Positions 45,093 to 56,639 of a stretch of DNA of 64,000 nt are shown piece after piece. A program made the position numbers and the translations under genes. The notes below the pieces were generated by a model. That model saw nothing but the letters and a program-made list of their open reading frames with translations. It searched no databases and was not told where the DNA came from. The DNA is from Prionace glauca (Eukaryota; Chordata; Chondrichthyes; Carcharhiniformes; Carcharhinidae): NCBI GenBank assembly GCA_037974335.1, contig CM075760.1, positions 22,863,538 to 22,927,537 on the forward strand. The letters run 5' to 3'. Within the stretch, counting starts at the first letter, position 1. Every line of letters starts with the position of its first letter.

Positions 45093-46380
45093 ATTGCCAG
45101 GAACCCTTCCGAAAATCCATTCTATTTACAAAACATCACTTTGAACAGATTAGCATCGGATCGAACTTTTTTTTAGAAAAACACAATAATCCTTAACATT
45201 TATTGCACTATTTTTCTCCCTCCGATGAGGGTTTCATACTTAGTGATTTCAGTCCTCGCGTGTACTAATTCTGTCTGTAAATGTGAAACTGCTTGTAAAA
45301 ATGAGAAAGAACAGATTATTTTCTGCTCCTCTCACAGATTCGCCATCGGTACCTCAGATAACAGAAATATATGGAGTCCGCTATGACTGTCCCACCTTTT
45401 GAATACAAGCCTCAGTCAGATGGAGTCAGTCACAATTGCGGTGTCAGGCTATGAAAAGGGCGAACTCCTTCTGGAAACTCCAATCACGGATAATATCGTT
45501 CAATATTCACACTTCAGCCGTTCCCAGACTCACAAACACCGGCGCCTGCAGTTACAGGGGACCACCAGCAGATGGTGGTGCTGTACCACTCTAATCACAA
45601 GAAAGTGCAGCAGGTTTGAGGAGAGATTTGGGGAAAGTTTATTTCTCTGTTTCTCCAGAAAGGAAACAATTAGTAAAGCAACTGCATTAATCTCCCTGTC
45701 AGTAATATTCATTTTAACGGCCTTTATTAACATTGTGTCGGTCTTGGATAGATAAAATATTCCCATTTTGAAGCTTTTGGTCTACATTATACAAGTTACC
45801 CTGATGCAGGAAAAGACCATCGGAGTTGGAATGAAAATGTTGATCCCTCATTCCTGTCACGATTTTCCCTGCCAGTTATAAACCTCAACAGATTTCACAT
45901 TTATTTAGCAGGAAAGGTTTTGGTGTTGGTTCTTGCGCAACAGGCGGTCCCTAAAACACAATAAACAAAGAGGTTAAATGTTGCTTCAATTGTTTCTGTT
46001 GGTTATTCTCTTTCTCTAATGAACGCGCATCTCTGACATCTCCTCCAGTCACACAACTCTGTGAGATGTCTGTACTGATCTTATTGTGGCATCATGAGCG
46101 TTCCACATACAACATGACTTGTATCTATAAATTCTCATCTTGAACATTTCAATTGAAATTTCAAGGCGAGCAGAGCTTTTTGAGCAGAATGGTTCAGATT
46201 CCCATCCCCTTTAATGTGAACAAGTTGTTTCTGATTTCCCTACAGAGATTGTCTATTAAACAATGACTGAACACAGGGGGTGAATGTGAGAAGCTGAAGT
46301 TTCCAGTTGAAGAGGTTTCCAGTGTCTCTGAGCAGCTGAACTGGGGAAGCCTTTGGGCAGAGACTGCGCTGCTGCTATTT
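45093..46380. other. Unassigned; one CTCF-like motif
   Basis: A CTCF-like CCAGCAGATGGTGG at 45565-45578. The open frame at 45399-45755 (118 codons, hydrophobic C-terminus) resembles nothing I know and has no supporting context. Confidence 0.35.
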
Positions 46381-46384
46381 CACT

Positions 46385-47060
46385 TCCTGACCACCGGGGG
46401 TCGCTGTAACACGCCCAGGCGCTGCTCCGCCCAGTGTCACCTCTTGCCCACTCGGGCTCGGCCGCTGCTCGTTGGCGGAACATCCGGGTCCCGTAGAGAG
46501 GCGGGGCCAGCTGCCATATTTCCGTGATGTCACCATCAGCCCCTCCCCCCCCGTCGAGGGAAAAGCGACGGTTCAGAAATGTAGAAAGTGAGAGAAATTC
46601 CCACCCGGAAATCCCGCCCGGAGCGGAATTAAAATTAAATAAAATACATATTTTTATAAAGAGGCCGGTTGCGGAACCGCGCATGTGCTGTAGTATTTTC
46701 CCAGAGCGCACCGCGCGGGTGTGATTGAAAAACAGACGGAATAAAAAACAGAAACGATTTTCCCGAATGGAGAAGGAACCGAAAGTCTGACGGGTGAGGA
46801 TGTGAATCATAATCATCAAGATTCAACATATTAAAAGATTCAAATATAACTGCCTGGGCGCATGTGCAGAAGGGGAATTCCCCCAGAGTGCAGCGCGCGG
46901 GACGCCGTCTCCCCTGGCAACGCAAGATGGTCGCCGGCGGTGGTGTGATTGTGGCGCAGGCGCAGTGAGGTCTGCCTGCAGGCCATTGTCCACATTGCCC
47001 CCCAGTGGATGTGGTGGGGATGGTGCTGCAAATGGAGCAACAATCCCAGTTACAATGGGG
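46385..47060. promoter_or_regulatory. CpG-rich promoter-like block
   Basis: GC- and CpG-rich against an AT-rich background. Motifs visible: NRF1-like GCGCATGTGC (46679-46688 and 46858-46867) and GCGCAGGCGCA (46954-46964), YY1-like CAAGATGGTCGCC (46923-46935), a CRE-like TGATGTCA (46526-46533), an ETS-like CATCCGGG (about 46480) and a CTCF-like CCACCGGGGGTCGCT (46391-46405). No exon with a recognisable product was found beside it; a CR1 fragment begins at 47158. It could be an orphaned or unannotated gene start, or a promoter-bearing repeat. Confidence 0.5.
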
Positions 47061-47157
47061 GGAGAGAAGCTGCAACGCTGCTCCCTGTTGTTCACTCCTC
47101 TCTCCAGCCTCAGCATTGCAGAGTGTTTAAACAAGAGGGTGCATTGTCACAGCAGCA

Positions 47158-47262
47158 GGGTCTCCATGTCTTTCCGGTAGTAAGGTGGCCAGAACTGGAC
47201 GCAGTACTCCAAATGCGGTCTAACCAACGTTCTGTACAACTGCAGCATTAGACGCCAGCACT
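47158..47262 (-). mobile_element. CR1-clade LINE fragment
   Basis: Reverse-strand text 'ggccagaactggacgcagtac' (YCVQFWP-type) of the 33210-type subfamily, cut by the next copy. Confidence 0.8.
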
Positions 47263-47263
47263 T

Positions 47264-48755
47264 TTAGAACATAGAACATTACAGCACAAACAGGCCCTTC
47301 GGCCCTCGAGTTGCGCCGATCACATCAACCCCACCAATCTGTAGACCTATCTATAACCCCCAGTTCCATTAAACCCCATATACTCATCCAGAAGTCTTTT
47401 AAAAGACCCCAGCGAGTTCGCCTCCACCACCGATGACGGCAGCCGATTCCATTCACTCACCACCCTGAGTGAAAAACTTACCCCTAACATCATCTCTGTA
47501 CTTTCCTCCCCGCACCTTAAATCTGTGTCCTCTCGTAGCGACCATTTCAACCCGGGGAAATAGCTTCTGAGAGTCCACCCTATCTATTCCTCTCAACATT
47601 TTATAAACTTCTATCAGGTCGCCTCTCAACCTTCGCCTCTCCAGGGAAAAGAGTCCCAGCTCCCTCAACCTATCTTCATAAGGCATGCCTCCCAGTCCAG
47701 GCAACATCCTTGTAAATCTCCTCTGCACCTTTTCAATAGCTTCTACGTCTTTCCTATAGTGAGGCGACCAGAACTGCGCACAGTGCTCCAAATGAGGCCT
47801 GACAAGGATCCTGTAAAGTTGCAGCATTACCTCCCGATTCCTAAACTTAATCCCTCGATTAATGAAGGCCAGTACACCATACGCCTTCTTGACCACCTCC
47901 TCCACCTGCGAGGCCGATTTAAGAGTCCTGTGGACCCGGACCCCGAGATCCTTCTGCTCTTCAACGCTACTAAGACTCCTGCCCTTGATAGTGTACTCGT
48001 TCATCCCGTTGGTTCTGCCGAAATGGACGACTACACATTTATCCGCGTTGAAGTCCATCTGCCACTTCTCCGCCCATTCCTGCATCCTATCTATGTCCTG
48101 CTGCAACTTTTGACATCCTTCCAGACCATCCACAACACTACCGACCTTCGTGTCATCAGCGAACTTGCTAACCCATCCCTTCACTTCCTCATCCAGGTCA
48201 TTTATGAAAATGACAAACAGCAAGGGTCCCAGAACAGATCCCTGGGGCACCCCACTGGTGACTGACCTCCATTCCGATAAAGACCCATCCACAACCACTC
48301 TCTGCCTTCTGCAGGCAAGCTAGTTCTGGATCCACAAGGCCAAAGGCCCTTGGATCCCATGCCCTCTCACCTTCTCAAGAAGTCTTGCATGGGGGACCTT
48401 ATCAAACGCCTTGCTGAAGTCCATGTAAACTATGTCCACGGCACTTCCTTCGTCAATGTGTTCAGTCACATTTTCGAAGAACTCAGCTCGGCTCGTAAGG
48501 CACGACCTGCCCTTGACAAATCCATGCTGACTATTCCTGATCATTCTAAACCTCTCCAAATGCTAATAAATCCTGTCCCTCAGAAACCTCTCCATCACCT
48601 TACCAACCACTGAGGAGAGACTCACCGGTCGGTAATTTCCCGGGCTATTTCTGTTCCCTTTCTTAAAAATAGGAACCACATCCGCAACCCTCCAATCCTC
48701 CGGAACCTCTCCCGTCTCCATCGACGACGCAAAGATCATCGCCAGGGGCGAGATA
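47264..48755 (-). mobile_element. CR1-clade LINE, fourth subfamily (TTCTATG tail)
   Basis: The minus strand encodes [139 protein letters not shown] and FFTQGG. An open stretch of 281 codons covers most of the RT C-terminal half. 3' tail TTCTATG repeats at 47264-47278. 5' truncated near the GDEVP region. Confidence 0.95.
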
Positions 48756-48985
48756 AACAATTGGGATTAGCTTAGGGGTTTTTAAAAAGGGCAGCATGGA
48801 GCAGTTGGTCTGAAGGGCCTGTTTCCATGCTTTAAACCTCTATGACTCTATATGGGAGGAACATGAAAAGCCCACACAGACAATGACCGGAGGCTGGAAT
48901 TGAACATGGGTCCTTGGCCCTCGGAGACTGCAGTTCTAACCACTGTGCTAATGTGCTGCCACTCAGGCAAATGTATTTGGAGGGA
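48756..48985. mobile_element. CR1-like 3' tip (+) followed by a SINE fragment (-)
   Basis: 'gaagggcctgtttccatgc' with a 'ctatgactctat' tail (to about 48852), then reverse SINE text 'ggaattgaacatgggtcc' and 'gttctaaccactgtgctaatgtgc'. Confidence 0.65.
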
Positions 48986-49184
48986 GCACAGGACAGGTAG
49001 GGGGTGGGGGTGTGGGCGGAATGGGATGAGTTCTAACTCAATTTGAAGAGGGGAGGGGTGGAAATCAGTAAAAAAAAGTCAGCCTTGTCTCAACATTTTC
49101 CCTCATTCATGCTCTTGTTACTAATTAAAAACCAGCTCACTCCTCCATTCTGCCCATCAATAGGTCTAACAGAAAGCAGGAAAA

Positions 49185-49740
49185 AGGTTGTGGCACAGAA
49201 AGAGGCCATTCAGCCCATTATATCTTCACCAGCTTGGGAAATAAAGACTTGCCCTTCATTCTAACCCCGCTTTCCAGCGATCCAGCCCCCAGCCCCCCTT
49301 ACTACAGGTTCCAGCATTTCAGCTATAGATCTGTGTGTGAGGCAAGTGAGCCGAGAGATTTCTGTCTGAACCATCAGTTTAGGCAGCAAATTCCAGATAC
49401 CCACCGTCCCTTGAATGAGAACCTTCTTCCTAATGCCCCCTCTAATCCTTCCACCAATCACTTTATATCTGTGCAGCCCCCACTAACCCCTCTCCCACCT
49501 CCCCCATCCCCACCCATCCACAATAAGTGACCTCTCTCTGCTCAGGGGAAACAGGCCTTTTCAATCCGCCCTGTCTTGGCTCCCTCATAATTTTGGACAC
49601 CTCAGTTCGGTCTCCCTCAGCCTCCTCTGTTCTGAGGAAAACAAACCTGGCCAATCCAGTCTTTCCTCATCACCACAATTCCCCAGCCCTGGAAACACTT
49701 TAGTAAATCTAAATGGTTCTCCAATCCGACTAAACTGTCC
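49185..49740 (-). mobile_element. Old CR1-like LINE 3' remnant
   Basis: 'ggcacagaaagaggccattcagccc' at its 3' end, then decayed C-terminal region text. The minus strand frame RKKVLIQGTVGIWNLLPKLM corresponds to FFTQ..V..WN.LP. Confidence 0.65.
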
Positions 49741-49784
49741 ATTTAACATTGTCTCATCTTCAACTGTGAACAACCACCAGATAC

Positions 49785-50085
49785 TGGCACCACTGAGGCA
49801 CACTGGTTCGCACTGCTGCCTCAAAGGGACTTGGTTCAATTCTGGCCTCGTCTGACTGTGTGGAGTTTGCATGTTCTCCCCATGTCTGTGTGGGTTTTTT
49901 CTGGGTCCTCCGGTTTCCTCCCACTGTTTAAAGATGTGCAGGAGAGGTTTATTGGTCATGCTTCAGTGACAGGGGAAGTTGCAGGGTAAATGTGTGGGTT
50001 ACGGGGACAGGGCATGGATGGGATTGTGGTTAGTGCAGACTTGATAGACTGAATGGCCTCCCCTTGTACTGTAGGGATTTTACAC
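49785..50085 (+). mobile_element. tRNA-derived SINE, nearly full length
   Basis: 'ctggcaccactgaggcacactgg', B-box-like 'tggttcaattctggcc', 'gagtttgcatgttctcccc', tail 'gaatggcctccccttgtactg'. Confidence 0.85.
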
Positions 50086-50318
50086 ACAAATAAGAAACAG
50101 AGACTTTGCAAATGTTGGGGTACTTATTCAGAAAACAATGGGATATTTGTTGACATGTCCAGGTAAATCTCAATGATGGTCATTGTCCAGATCTACATTA
50201 AAACAGTGGGGCAGTCCAAGGTTAAAAGTCATTTATCCTGAAATTGGACATTGCCACTGACTCCCAATATAACCGAGAGATGCAAACTCACACCACACCC
50301 TGATGTGACGAAGGGGAC

Positions 50319-51304
50319 CCCTCTCAGTTACTACAATCTGGACTTTGTATCAGTAATCTCTGCCCTAAACCACTCTCAGTTATTTCAATCTGGGCCTTGT
50401 ATCAGTAATCTCTGCCCTAAACCTCTCTCAGTTATTACAATCTGGGCCTTGTATCAGTAATCTCTGCCCTAAACCTCTCTCAGTTATTACAATCTGGGCC
50501 GTGTATCAGTAATCTCTGCCCTAAACCTCACTCAGTTATTACAATCTGGGCCTTGTATCAGTAATCTCTGCCCTGAACCTCTCTCAGTTATTACAATCTG
50601 GGCCTCGTATCAGTAATCTCTGCCCTAAACCTCTCTCAGTTATTACAATTCAGGCCTTGTATCAGTAATCTCTGCCCTGAACCTCTCTCAGTTATTACAA
50701 TCTGGGCCTTGTATCAGTAATCTCTGCCCTAAACCACTCTCAGTTACTACAATCTGGGCGTTGTATCTGTAATCTCTGCCCTAAACCACTCTCAGTTATT
50801 TCAATCTGGGCCTTGTGTCAGTAATCTCTGCCCTGAACCTCTCTCAGTTATTACAATCTGGGCCTTGTATCAGTAATCTCTGCCCTAAACCTCTCTCAGT
50901 TATTACAATCCGGGCCTTGTATCAGTAATCTCTGCCCTGAACCACTCTCAGTTATTAAAATCTGGACCTTGTATCAGTAATCTCTGCCCTAAACCTCCCT
51001 CAGTTATTACAATCCGGTCCTTGTATCAGTAATCTCTGCCCTAAACCTCTCTCAGTTATTACAATCCAGGCCTTGTATCAGTAATTTCTGCCCTAAACCT
51101 CTCTCAGTTATTACAATCTGGGCCTTGTATCAGTAATCTCTGCCCTAAACCTCTCTCAGTTATTACAATCTGGGCCTTGTATCAGTAATCTCTGCCCTGA
51201 ACCTCTCTCAGTTATTACAATCTGGGCCTTGTATCAGTAATCTCTGTCCTAAACCTCTCTCAGTTATTACAATCTGGGCCTTGTATCAGTAATCTCTGCC
51301 CTAA
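50319..51304. repeat. 52-bp satellite, about 19 units
   Basis: Head-to-tail 52-bp units with landmarks CTCTCAGTTATTACAATC, GGGCCTTGTATCAG and TAATCTCTGCCCTAAAC. Units differ by one to a few bases. The array ends exactly where the 3' end of a CR1 copy begins. Confidence 0.97.
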
Positions 51305-51305
51305 A

Positions 51306-51675
51306 CATAAGAACATAAGAAATAGGAGCAGGAGTAGGCCATCTGGCCCTTCGAGCCTGCCCCACCATTCAATAAGTTCATGGCTGATCTGTCGTGGCTC
51401 AGTTCCACTTTCCCGCCCTCTCCCCATAACCCTTAATCCCCTCTCTTATCAAAAACCCATCAACCTACGTCTTAAATATATTTAGCGAGGCAGCCTCCAC
51501 CACTTCAACGGGCAGAGAATTCCAGAGATTCACCACCCTTTGAGTGAAGAAGTTCCTCCTCAACTCCGTTCTAAACTGCCCCCCTCTCATCTTGAGGCTG
51601 TGCCCTCTAATCCTACTGTCCTTTCTGAGCGGGAAGAGTCTCTCCACCTCTGTCCTATCCATCTCATTCATCATG
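51306..51675 (-). mobile_element. CR1-clade LINE 3' end
   Basis: Tail of TTCTTATG repeats (51306-51322), 3' UTR, and C-terminus DSRIRGHSLKMRG and FFTQRVVNLWNSLPVEVVEAA. Truncated at about 51675. Confidence 0.92.
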
Positions 51676-51739
51676 GAAAATAAAGTTACTTTAAAAGCAC
51701 CCATATAGAAATAATTTGTTTTACAGCACCAATACAGAA

Positions 51740-53060
51740 TAATTAATGATCTATGGCCCTGATTATTTTATAGATCCCTATAAGATCACCCCTCAGCCTT
51801 CTACGCCCCAAAAGAAAAAAGTCCCAGACTATCAAGCCTCTTCTTATAGCTCAAGCCATCAATTCTCGGTAGCATCGTAGTAAATCTCTTCTGCACTCAT
51901 TCATGTTTAATAATATCTTTTTCATAATAGTGTGATCAAAACTGTCCACAATATTCCAAGTGTGGCCTTACCAATGTCTTGTACAACTTCAACAAGATGT
52001 TCCAACTCCTGTATTCAATGAAATCAAGCATGCTGAATGCATTTTGCACCACTATTCCATCTGTGACTCCATTTTCAAGGAATTATGAACATGTACCCCT
52101 AGTTCTCTTTGTTCTGTAACTCTCCCCAAAGCCCTACCATTAACTGATTAAGACCTGCCCTGGTTCAATCTACCAAACTGCATCAGCTCACATTTATCTA
52201 AATTAAACTCCATCTGCCATTCGTCAGCCCACTCATCCAATTGATCAAGGTCCTATTGTAATCAGAGATAAACTTCTTCACTGTCCACTTTGCCACCCAT
52301 CATGCTGTCATCTGCAAACTTACTAACCATGCCCCCTATATTCTCATACAAAACATTAATATAAGTGACAAATAACAGTGGACCCAACAACGATCCCTGA
52401 GCCACACCACTGCACACAGGTCTCAGTTTGAAAAACAACACTGTACAACCACCCTCTAGCTTCTGTCATCAAGTCAGTTTTGTATCAATTCAGCAACCTC
52501 ACCCTGGATCCAGTTAGTTTATGCAACGAGCTACCATGTGGCACCCTGTCAAATGCTTTGCTGAAGACCATATAAAGAGCATCAACTGCACTGCCCTTAA
52601 TTACCTTCTTGGCTCCCCCTTCAAAACAAAACAATCAAATTTGGGAGACATGATTTTCCAATCGCAAAGCCAAGCTGAACGTCCCTAATCAGTTTTTGCA
52701 TCACTAAGTGTCTGTAGATCCCGTCACTCAAAATACCTCCCAAAAACACATCCACCAAGATGTGAGGCTCACCGGCCTATCGTTCTCAGGTTTTTCCCTG
52801 CAGTCCTTTTTAAACAAACGCACAACATTTGCCATTCTCCAATCTTCAGGCACCTCACCCGTGACTATTGATGAGTCAAATATTGCGGCCAGTGGACCCA
52901 CAATTTCCTCCCTAGCCTCCCACAATTACCTGAAATACACTCATCAGATCCCGGGGATTTTTCTACGTTAATGCGCTTTTAGACTTCCAGCACCTCTTTC
53001 TCTGTAATATATACACTCCTCAACACATCACTATTTATGTCCCCAAGTCCCCTACCATCC
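51740..53060 (-). mobile_element. Old CR1-like LINE remnant
   Basis: Continuous reverse-strand RT text in order: 'ccctataagatcacccctcag', 'aatattccaagtgtggcc', 'tcatctgcaaacttactaacc' (SKFADD), 'gccattctccaatcttcagg', 'tcatcagatcccggggatttttc' (PGPDG). Frames are mostly broken. Confidence 0.8.
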
Positions 53061-53099
53061 ATAATAAAGCCCAAAGCTGGATATGGGCCAATGTTATGG

Positions 53100-53370
53100 G
53101 CTGACATGCCATGCAGGTACCTCTGGTTAGCACTGCTGCCTCATAATGCCAGAGGTCTGTGTTAAATTCCTGGCTTGGTTCACTGTGGAAAGTCTGCACA
53201 TTTTCCAAGTGTTTCCTCTGGGTGCTCTTGGTTCCACCCACAGTCTGAAAGACGTGATGGTTAGGGTGCATTGGCCGTGCTAAATTCTCCTCAGTGTACC
53301 CGAACAGCGTGGTGACTAGGGGACTTTCTCAGTAACTTAATTGCAGTGTTAATATCAGCCTACATTTGAC
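53100..53370 (+). mobile_element. tRNA-derived SINE
   Basis: 'tggttagcactgctgcctcata', B-box-like 'tgttaaattcctggc', 'aagtctgcacattttcc', tail 'tttctcagtaacttaattgcag'. Confidence 0.85.
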
Positions 53371-53559
53371 ACTTTATAAATATAAAAGTTCCTCTGAGTA
53401 TGAATTGTTGAATATCACTGGGAATCCTCACTTAGCTGTTAGTGTAAGTGCACGTGAATATGTTCATATTCGGAAACAAGAATACTCCTGCCTAATTTGA
53501 TTTGAAGCCCTCGATCTGAGAGATTGGGTATTTATCCAGCTGCAAGAAATAGTTTACTG

Positions 53560-53880
53560 GATATTTAAAGGTTTTATTCATTCTTGGGGCTTGGGTGTCC
53601 CTGGCCGGCAAGCATTTATTGCCCATCCCTAGTTGCCCTTGTTCAGAGGGTAATTATTGCTGTGGCCCTGGAGTCACATCTAGGCCTGTCCACGAAAGGA
53701 CAACAGATTTCGTTCCCTAGGAGATTAATGAACGAGATGTGTTTTTCCAACAATCAACAATGGTTTTATGGTCACCAGTAGATTGTGAATTTCAGCTATA
53801 TTTATTCTAATTCCACCAAATGCCGTGAGAGAATTTGAACCCGGGTGCCCAGAACACTAGCTGACTTTCATCACATGACC
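53560..53880 (+). repeat. Dispersed repeat ('attcttggggcttgggtgtc' type)
   Basis: 'cagcatttattgcccatccctagttgccctt' text and 'gtggccctggagtcacat', ending 'tttgaacccgggtgcccagaacac'. The same family ends the window (63885-64000). Confidence 0.7.
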
Positions 53881-54063
53881 CTGAGTGTACACACACTGAG
53901 TTCCATTAACATAGACACTCCCCGTCATGTGCATGTGCAGGGCTCCCGGATTGACAAAACTAACTGCCTCAATCAGGGATAACATATTCCAATATGTAAT
54001 CCCTGATGGTTTTCGTTCAAGTCATTATGCATGTCTCTCTTTCTCTTTCTGTCTTCTGTGCAC

Positions 54064-54118
<55 letters not shown>

Positions 54119-54380
54119 CCTCTCTCTCTCTCTCTCTTTGTCTGTCTCTCCACCTCACCATGTTGTTTGCTCTTGTTGTGTCCATTGTACTCGTTCTTTC
54201 TCATTCATTCCCATTTGCTTATGCTCTCTGTCTCTTATCTCGGTTTCACTCTGCCTCTGCCTATTTCCCTCTGCCTCCCTTTATGCCTCTCTTTTTCTCT
54301 TCATCTTCCTATCTCTCCCTTTTTACATTCCTCCTTCTGTCTTCCCCTCTCTCCCTTTCTCAATCCATGTCCGTCTCAAA
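53881..54380. repeat. Pyrimidine-rich (CT/TCTG)n block
   Basis: (TCTC) and (TCTGTC) runs at 54060-54150 with CT-rich flanks. The long Ser/Leu-rich frames on the plus strand are artefacts. Confidence 0.8.
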
Positions 54381-54535
54381 GAATAAAGAACAAAGAACAG
54401 CACAGCATGGGAAACAGACCCTTCGGCCCAATGACCCCGCACCACCATTTTAACACAGTGATTTCCCTCTTCCACATCCTTATCTACGCTTATGGCACTC
54501 CACATTGGAAACCAGATAGAGGGAAGAATAATGTA
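54381..54535 (-). mobile_element. CR1-family 3' UTR fragment
   Basis: 'aataaagaacaaagaacagc', 'acagacccttcggcccaatg', then 'cattggaaaccagataga'. Same 3' UTR family as 30755-31235. Confidence 0.75.
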
Positions 54536-54850
54536 ATTCCCCCCACTCTCTTTCCCTGTCTCTCTTATTCTGTGTGACTCTCTCCCTGTCTTTTCTCTTT
54601 GTGTCTATCTCTCTGCTTCTCTGTTTTTTTACACATTGTATCTGTTAAAGACTCTTTCAAATTCTGATACTATCCATGCCTTTCTGAGCCTCCCTCGCTC
54701 CATCCATTTCTGTCTCTGTATCACTCTCACTGTTGCTCTCACTGGCTTTCTGTCTCTCTCTCTGTCATTCTTTCATTCTTTGTGATTCTGTCTGATAATT
54801 TAAAGTTTGAATGCCGAACAAGAACATTCAGGGGCCTTGTGGTTGTAATT
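54536..54850. other. CT-rich low-complexity sequence
   Basis: Simple pyrimidine-rich text downstream of the GPCR gene; may include its 3' UTR. No poly-A signal was assigned. Confidence 0.4.
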
Positions 54851-54855
54851 TCCGC

Positions 54856-55757
54856 TCAGGGTGTAACGAATTGAGAAATTGCAGAAAGGGGAGATTTCAG
54901 AACGTTTTTCAGCTGTTGTCTGAAGTGAGTCTGTGTCACAGCGTAAATAGCAGTGTTCGTGCAGCAACTCAGGAGTTGCAACATGAAGCCCAAATCTTTC
55001 ACAAAATGATCTAGCCATACTGACTGATAGCCCATATAATAGAGCCGAGTCCATATTGAATAAACCATTAAAATTGACCATAACAGGATGAAATTGGCTG
55101 AGATAACAAACAGTAAAATGATGGATTTCCTTCGACTCTCCATCTCTGGGTCTCTGGGATTCTCTCCACTGCAGTGAGTCCGGAGTCTCCTGCGGGCTCT
55201 GCTGCTCACTAAAATGTGTCTGACGGTGAGAGCATTGAGCAGCAGAATCAGGACGAATGGGACAACTGGGTTTAGGATGTGGTGGAGGAACTCAATTGTT
55301 ACCCAGACCGGGGATTCCAAAAGTTTGATTGTGAAATAACAAAACCAGGGGTTGTTGGCGAGCTGATATCCATTTGTCATCATAAAATACCAGAAAACGT
55401 TCTTTAAACAGCTCAGCACTGTCACTGTTCCCAGAACCACAGCCGCCGATTTCTCAGTGCAATATTTACTTTTCAGCTTGGGGCAGCAAATGGCCACAAA
55501 TCGATCAAAGGTGAAAGTGACGGTGAACCAGACAGAGCAGTCAGTGGCTGCATAAAGCAGGACAGCGTGGATGTTACACACGGGGAACGAGTGTAGGAAA
55601 TAAAACTGTTCCCGATAAACAATGGGAATCTGTCTCAATATCAGGTCGAGGATAACGACCAGCAGATCCCCCGCTGACATGGCCACCAGGTAACGAGTGA
55701 CACATTTGGAAAGACCACAGTTTCTGCTCGTCAGTGTTACAATTGTGATTATGTTCA
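54856..55757 (-). CDS. GPR139-like class A GPCR, last coding exon
   Basis: Plasma-membrane receptor of the GPR139/GPR142 type, as judged from recalled family sequence. The exon begins just inside TM1 (NIITIVTLTSRNCGLSKCV). TM2 follows (TRYLVAMSAGDLLVVILDLI), then the TM3 region with AATDCSVWFTVTFTFDRF and VAICCPKLKSKYCTEKSAAV. Next come an ECL2 Cys in NPWFCYF and TM5 (PFVLILLLNALTVRHILV). An intracellular loop with DPEMESRRKS leads into TM6, and the TM7 region has SCCTNTAIYAVTQTHFR. FDR stands in place of the usual DRY, as in this family. About 300 codons, no stop, TGA at 54856-54858. The frame also opens with GTG, but a good acceptor (TTCCTTCCTGACAG, AG at 55758-55759) shows that this is an internal exon boundary. 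The first exon, with the extracellular N-terminus, was not found in the window. Confidence 0.92.
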
Positions 55758-55879
55758 CTGTCAGGAAGGAAAATAAAGAATAACGTTAGACATCAGTCGG
55801 GTGAAGAAGTTACCTTTTAGACTGGAGATAGGTAACATGAAAACAATTGTCCACAAACACAATCACTTCAATCTAGTTT

Positions 55880-56075
55880 TGAAAACCAGCATGACTTTTG
55901 GACTGTGAGAGGAAACTGGCCCATTCAGGAAAAAAAAAACACGCAGATAGAGGAAGAAGGTTCACTCACCAAAGAACATCTAGCTAAGCTGAGAACTGAA
56001 CCCAGGTCTCTGATGGTGTGAATCAGTATTGCGAACCACTGTGTCAACATACTGCTCCATGGTTTCAACACAATG
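55880..56075 (-). mobile_element. tRNA-derived SINE, diverged
   Basis: 'gactttggactgtgagagg' type start, 'gagaactgaacccaggtctctg' (reverse B box), 'gcgaaccactgtgtcaacatactgc'. Confidence 0.65.
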
Positions 56076-56307
56076 ACGTACATTTGTAAAAGAGTTTTCT
56101 GGGGAGTCCACAACATTGCCTCTCACTCAGCTACAAGTAAATAGCGCCTCTACCTGGTGGCGGTTCTGGAGGGTAAGAAGGTTGAAGGACTAAACCCTGG
56201 CAGAAAATCTGGAGTGGAGTCCTGTAGGTGGTAGCCTGTCTCTCAGACAGTTCACTGACTATCCCTGCAGCAGAACCGGTAGCAAATAATGCTGGTTTCA
56301 CCCTTTG

Positions 56308-56606
56308 CTCTGGACAATACTAACAGTTGGCAGAGTGAGATCCTGATGCCTCAACAGTCCAGAATCTCGGTTATATCTTCCCAGAACTATATCTTGGAGA
56401 GGAGACCATAGCATTGTGACCACCATTTGCATAACACAGGAAGAAACAGCAATCTAATACTCGATTGGCACAGAACACAAGTGCCAGGGTTTGCTTTGGA
56501 CAGTGGGAGAAAGCTTCTGCTTTCATGAAATATGACCATCCATAGTACCAGTGCATTAGCTGCTGGCCCACTGTGGCCTACTGGACCACTGAAGCTCATT
56601 GAGTCC
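56308..56606. repeat. Direct repeat, left copy (about 300 bp)
   Basis: Starts 'ctctggacaatactaacag' and ends 'cattgagtcc'. Matches 57787-58086 along its length. Family unknown. Confidence 0.85.
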
Positions 56607-56639
56607 CCTCTCGGCAGGAAATATGTTAATCTATGCACC

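Noticed and set aside
44887-45176. Cys/Val-rich frames on the plus strand
   Set aside because: (GT)n microsatellite.
45399-45755. 118-codon frame with a hydrophobic C-terminus
   Set aside because: No recognisable family, no splice or promoter support, and composition typical of random AT-rich frames.
46256-47134. Minus-strand frames of up to 187 codons in the CpG-rich block
   Set aside because: GC-rich sequence has few stops; no domain and no splice evidence.
54006-54577. Open frames of up to 216 codons on the plus strand
   Set aside because: CT-rich low complexity running into a CR1 3' UTR fragment; no domain.
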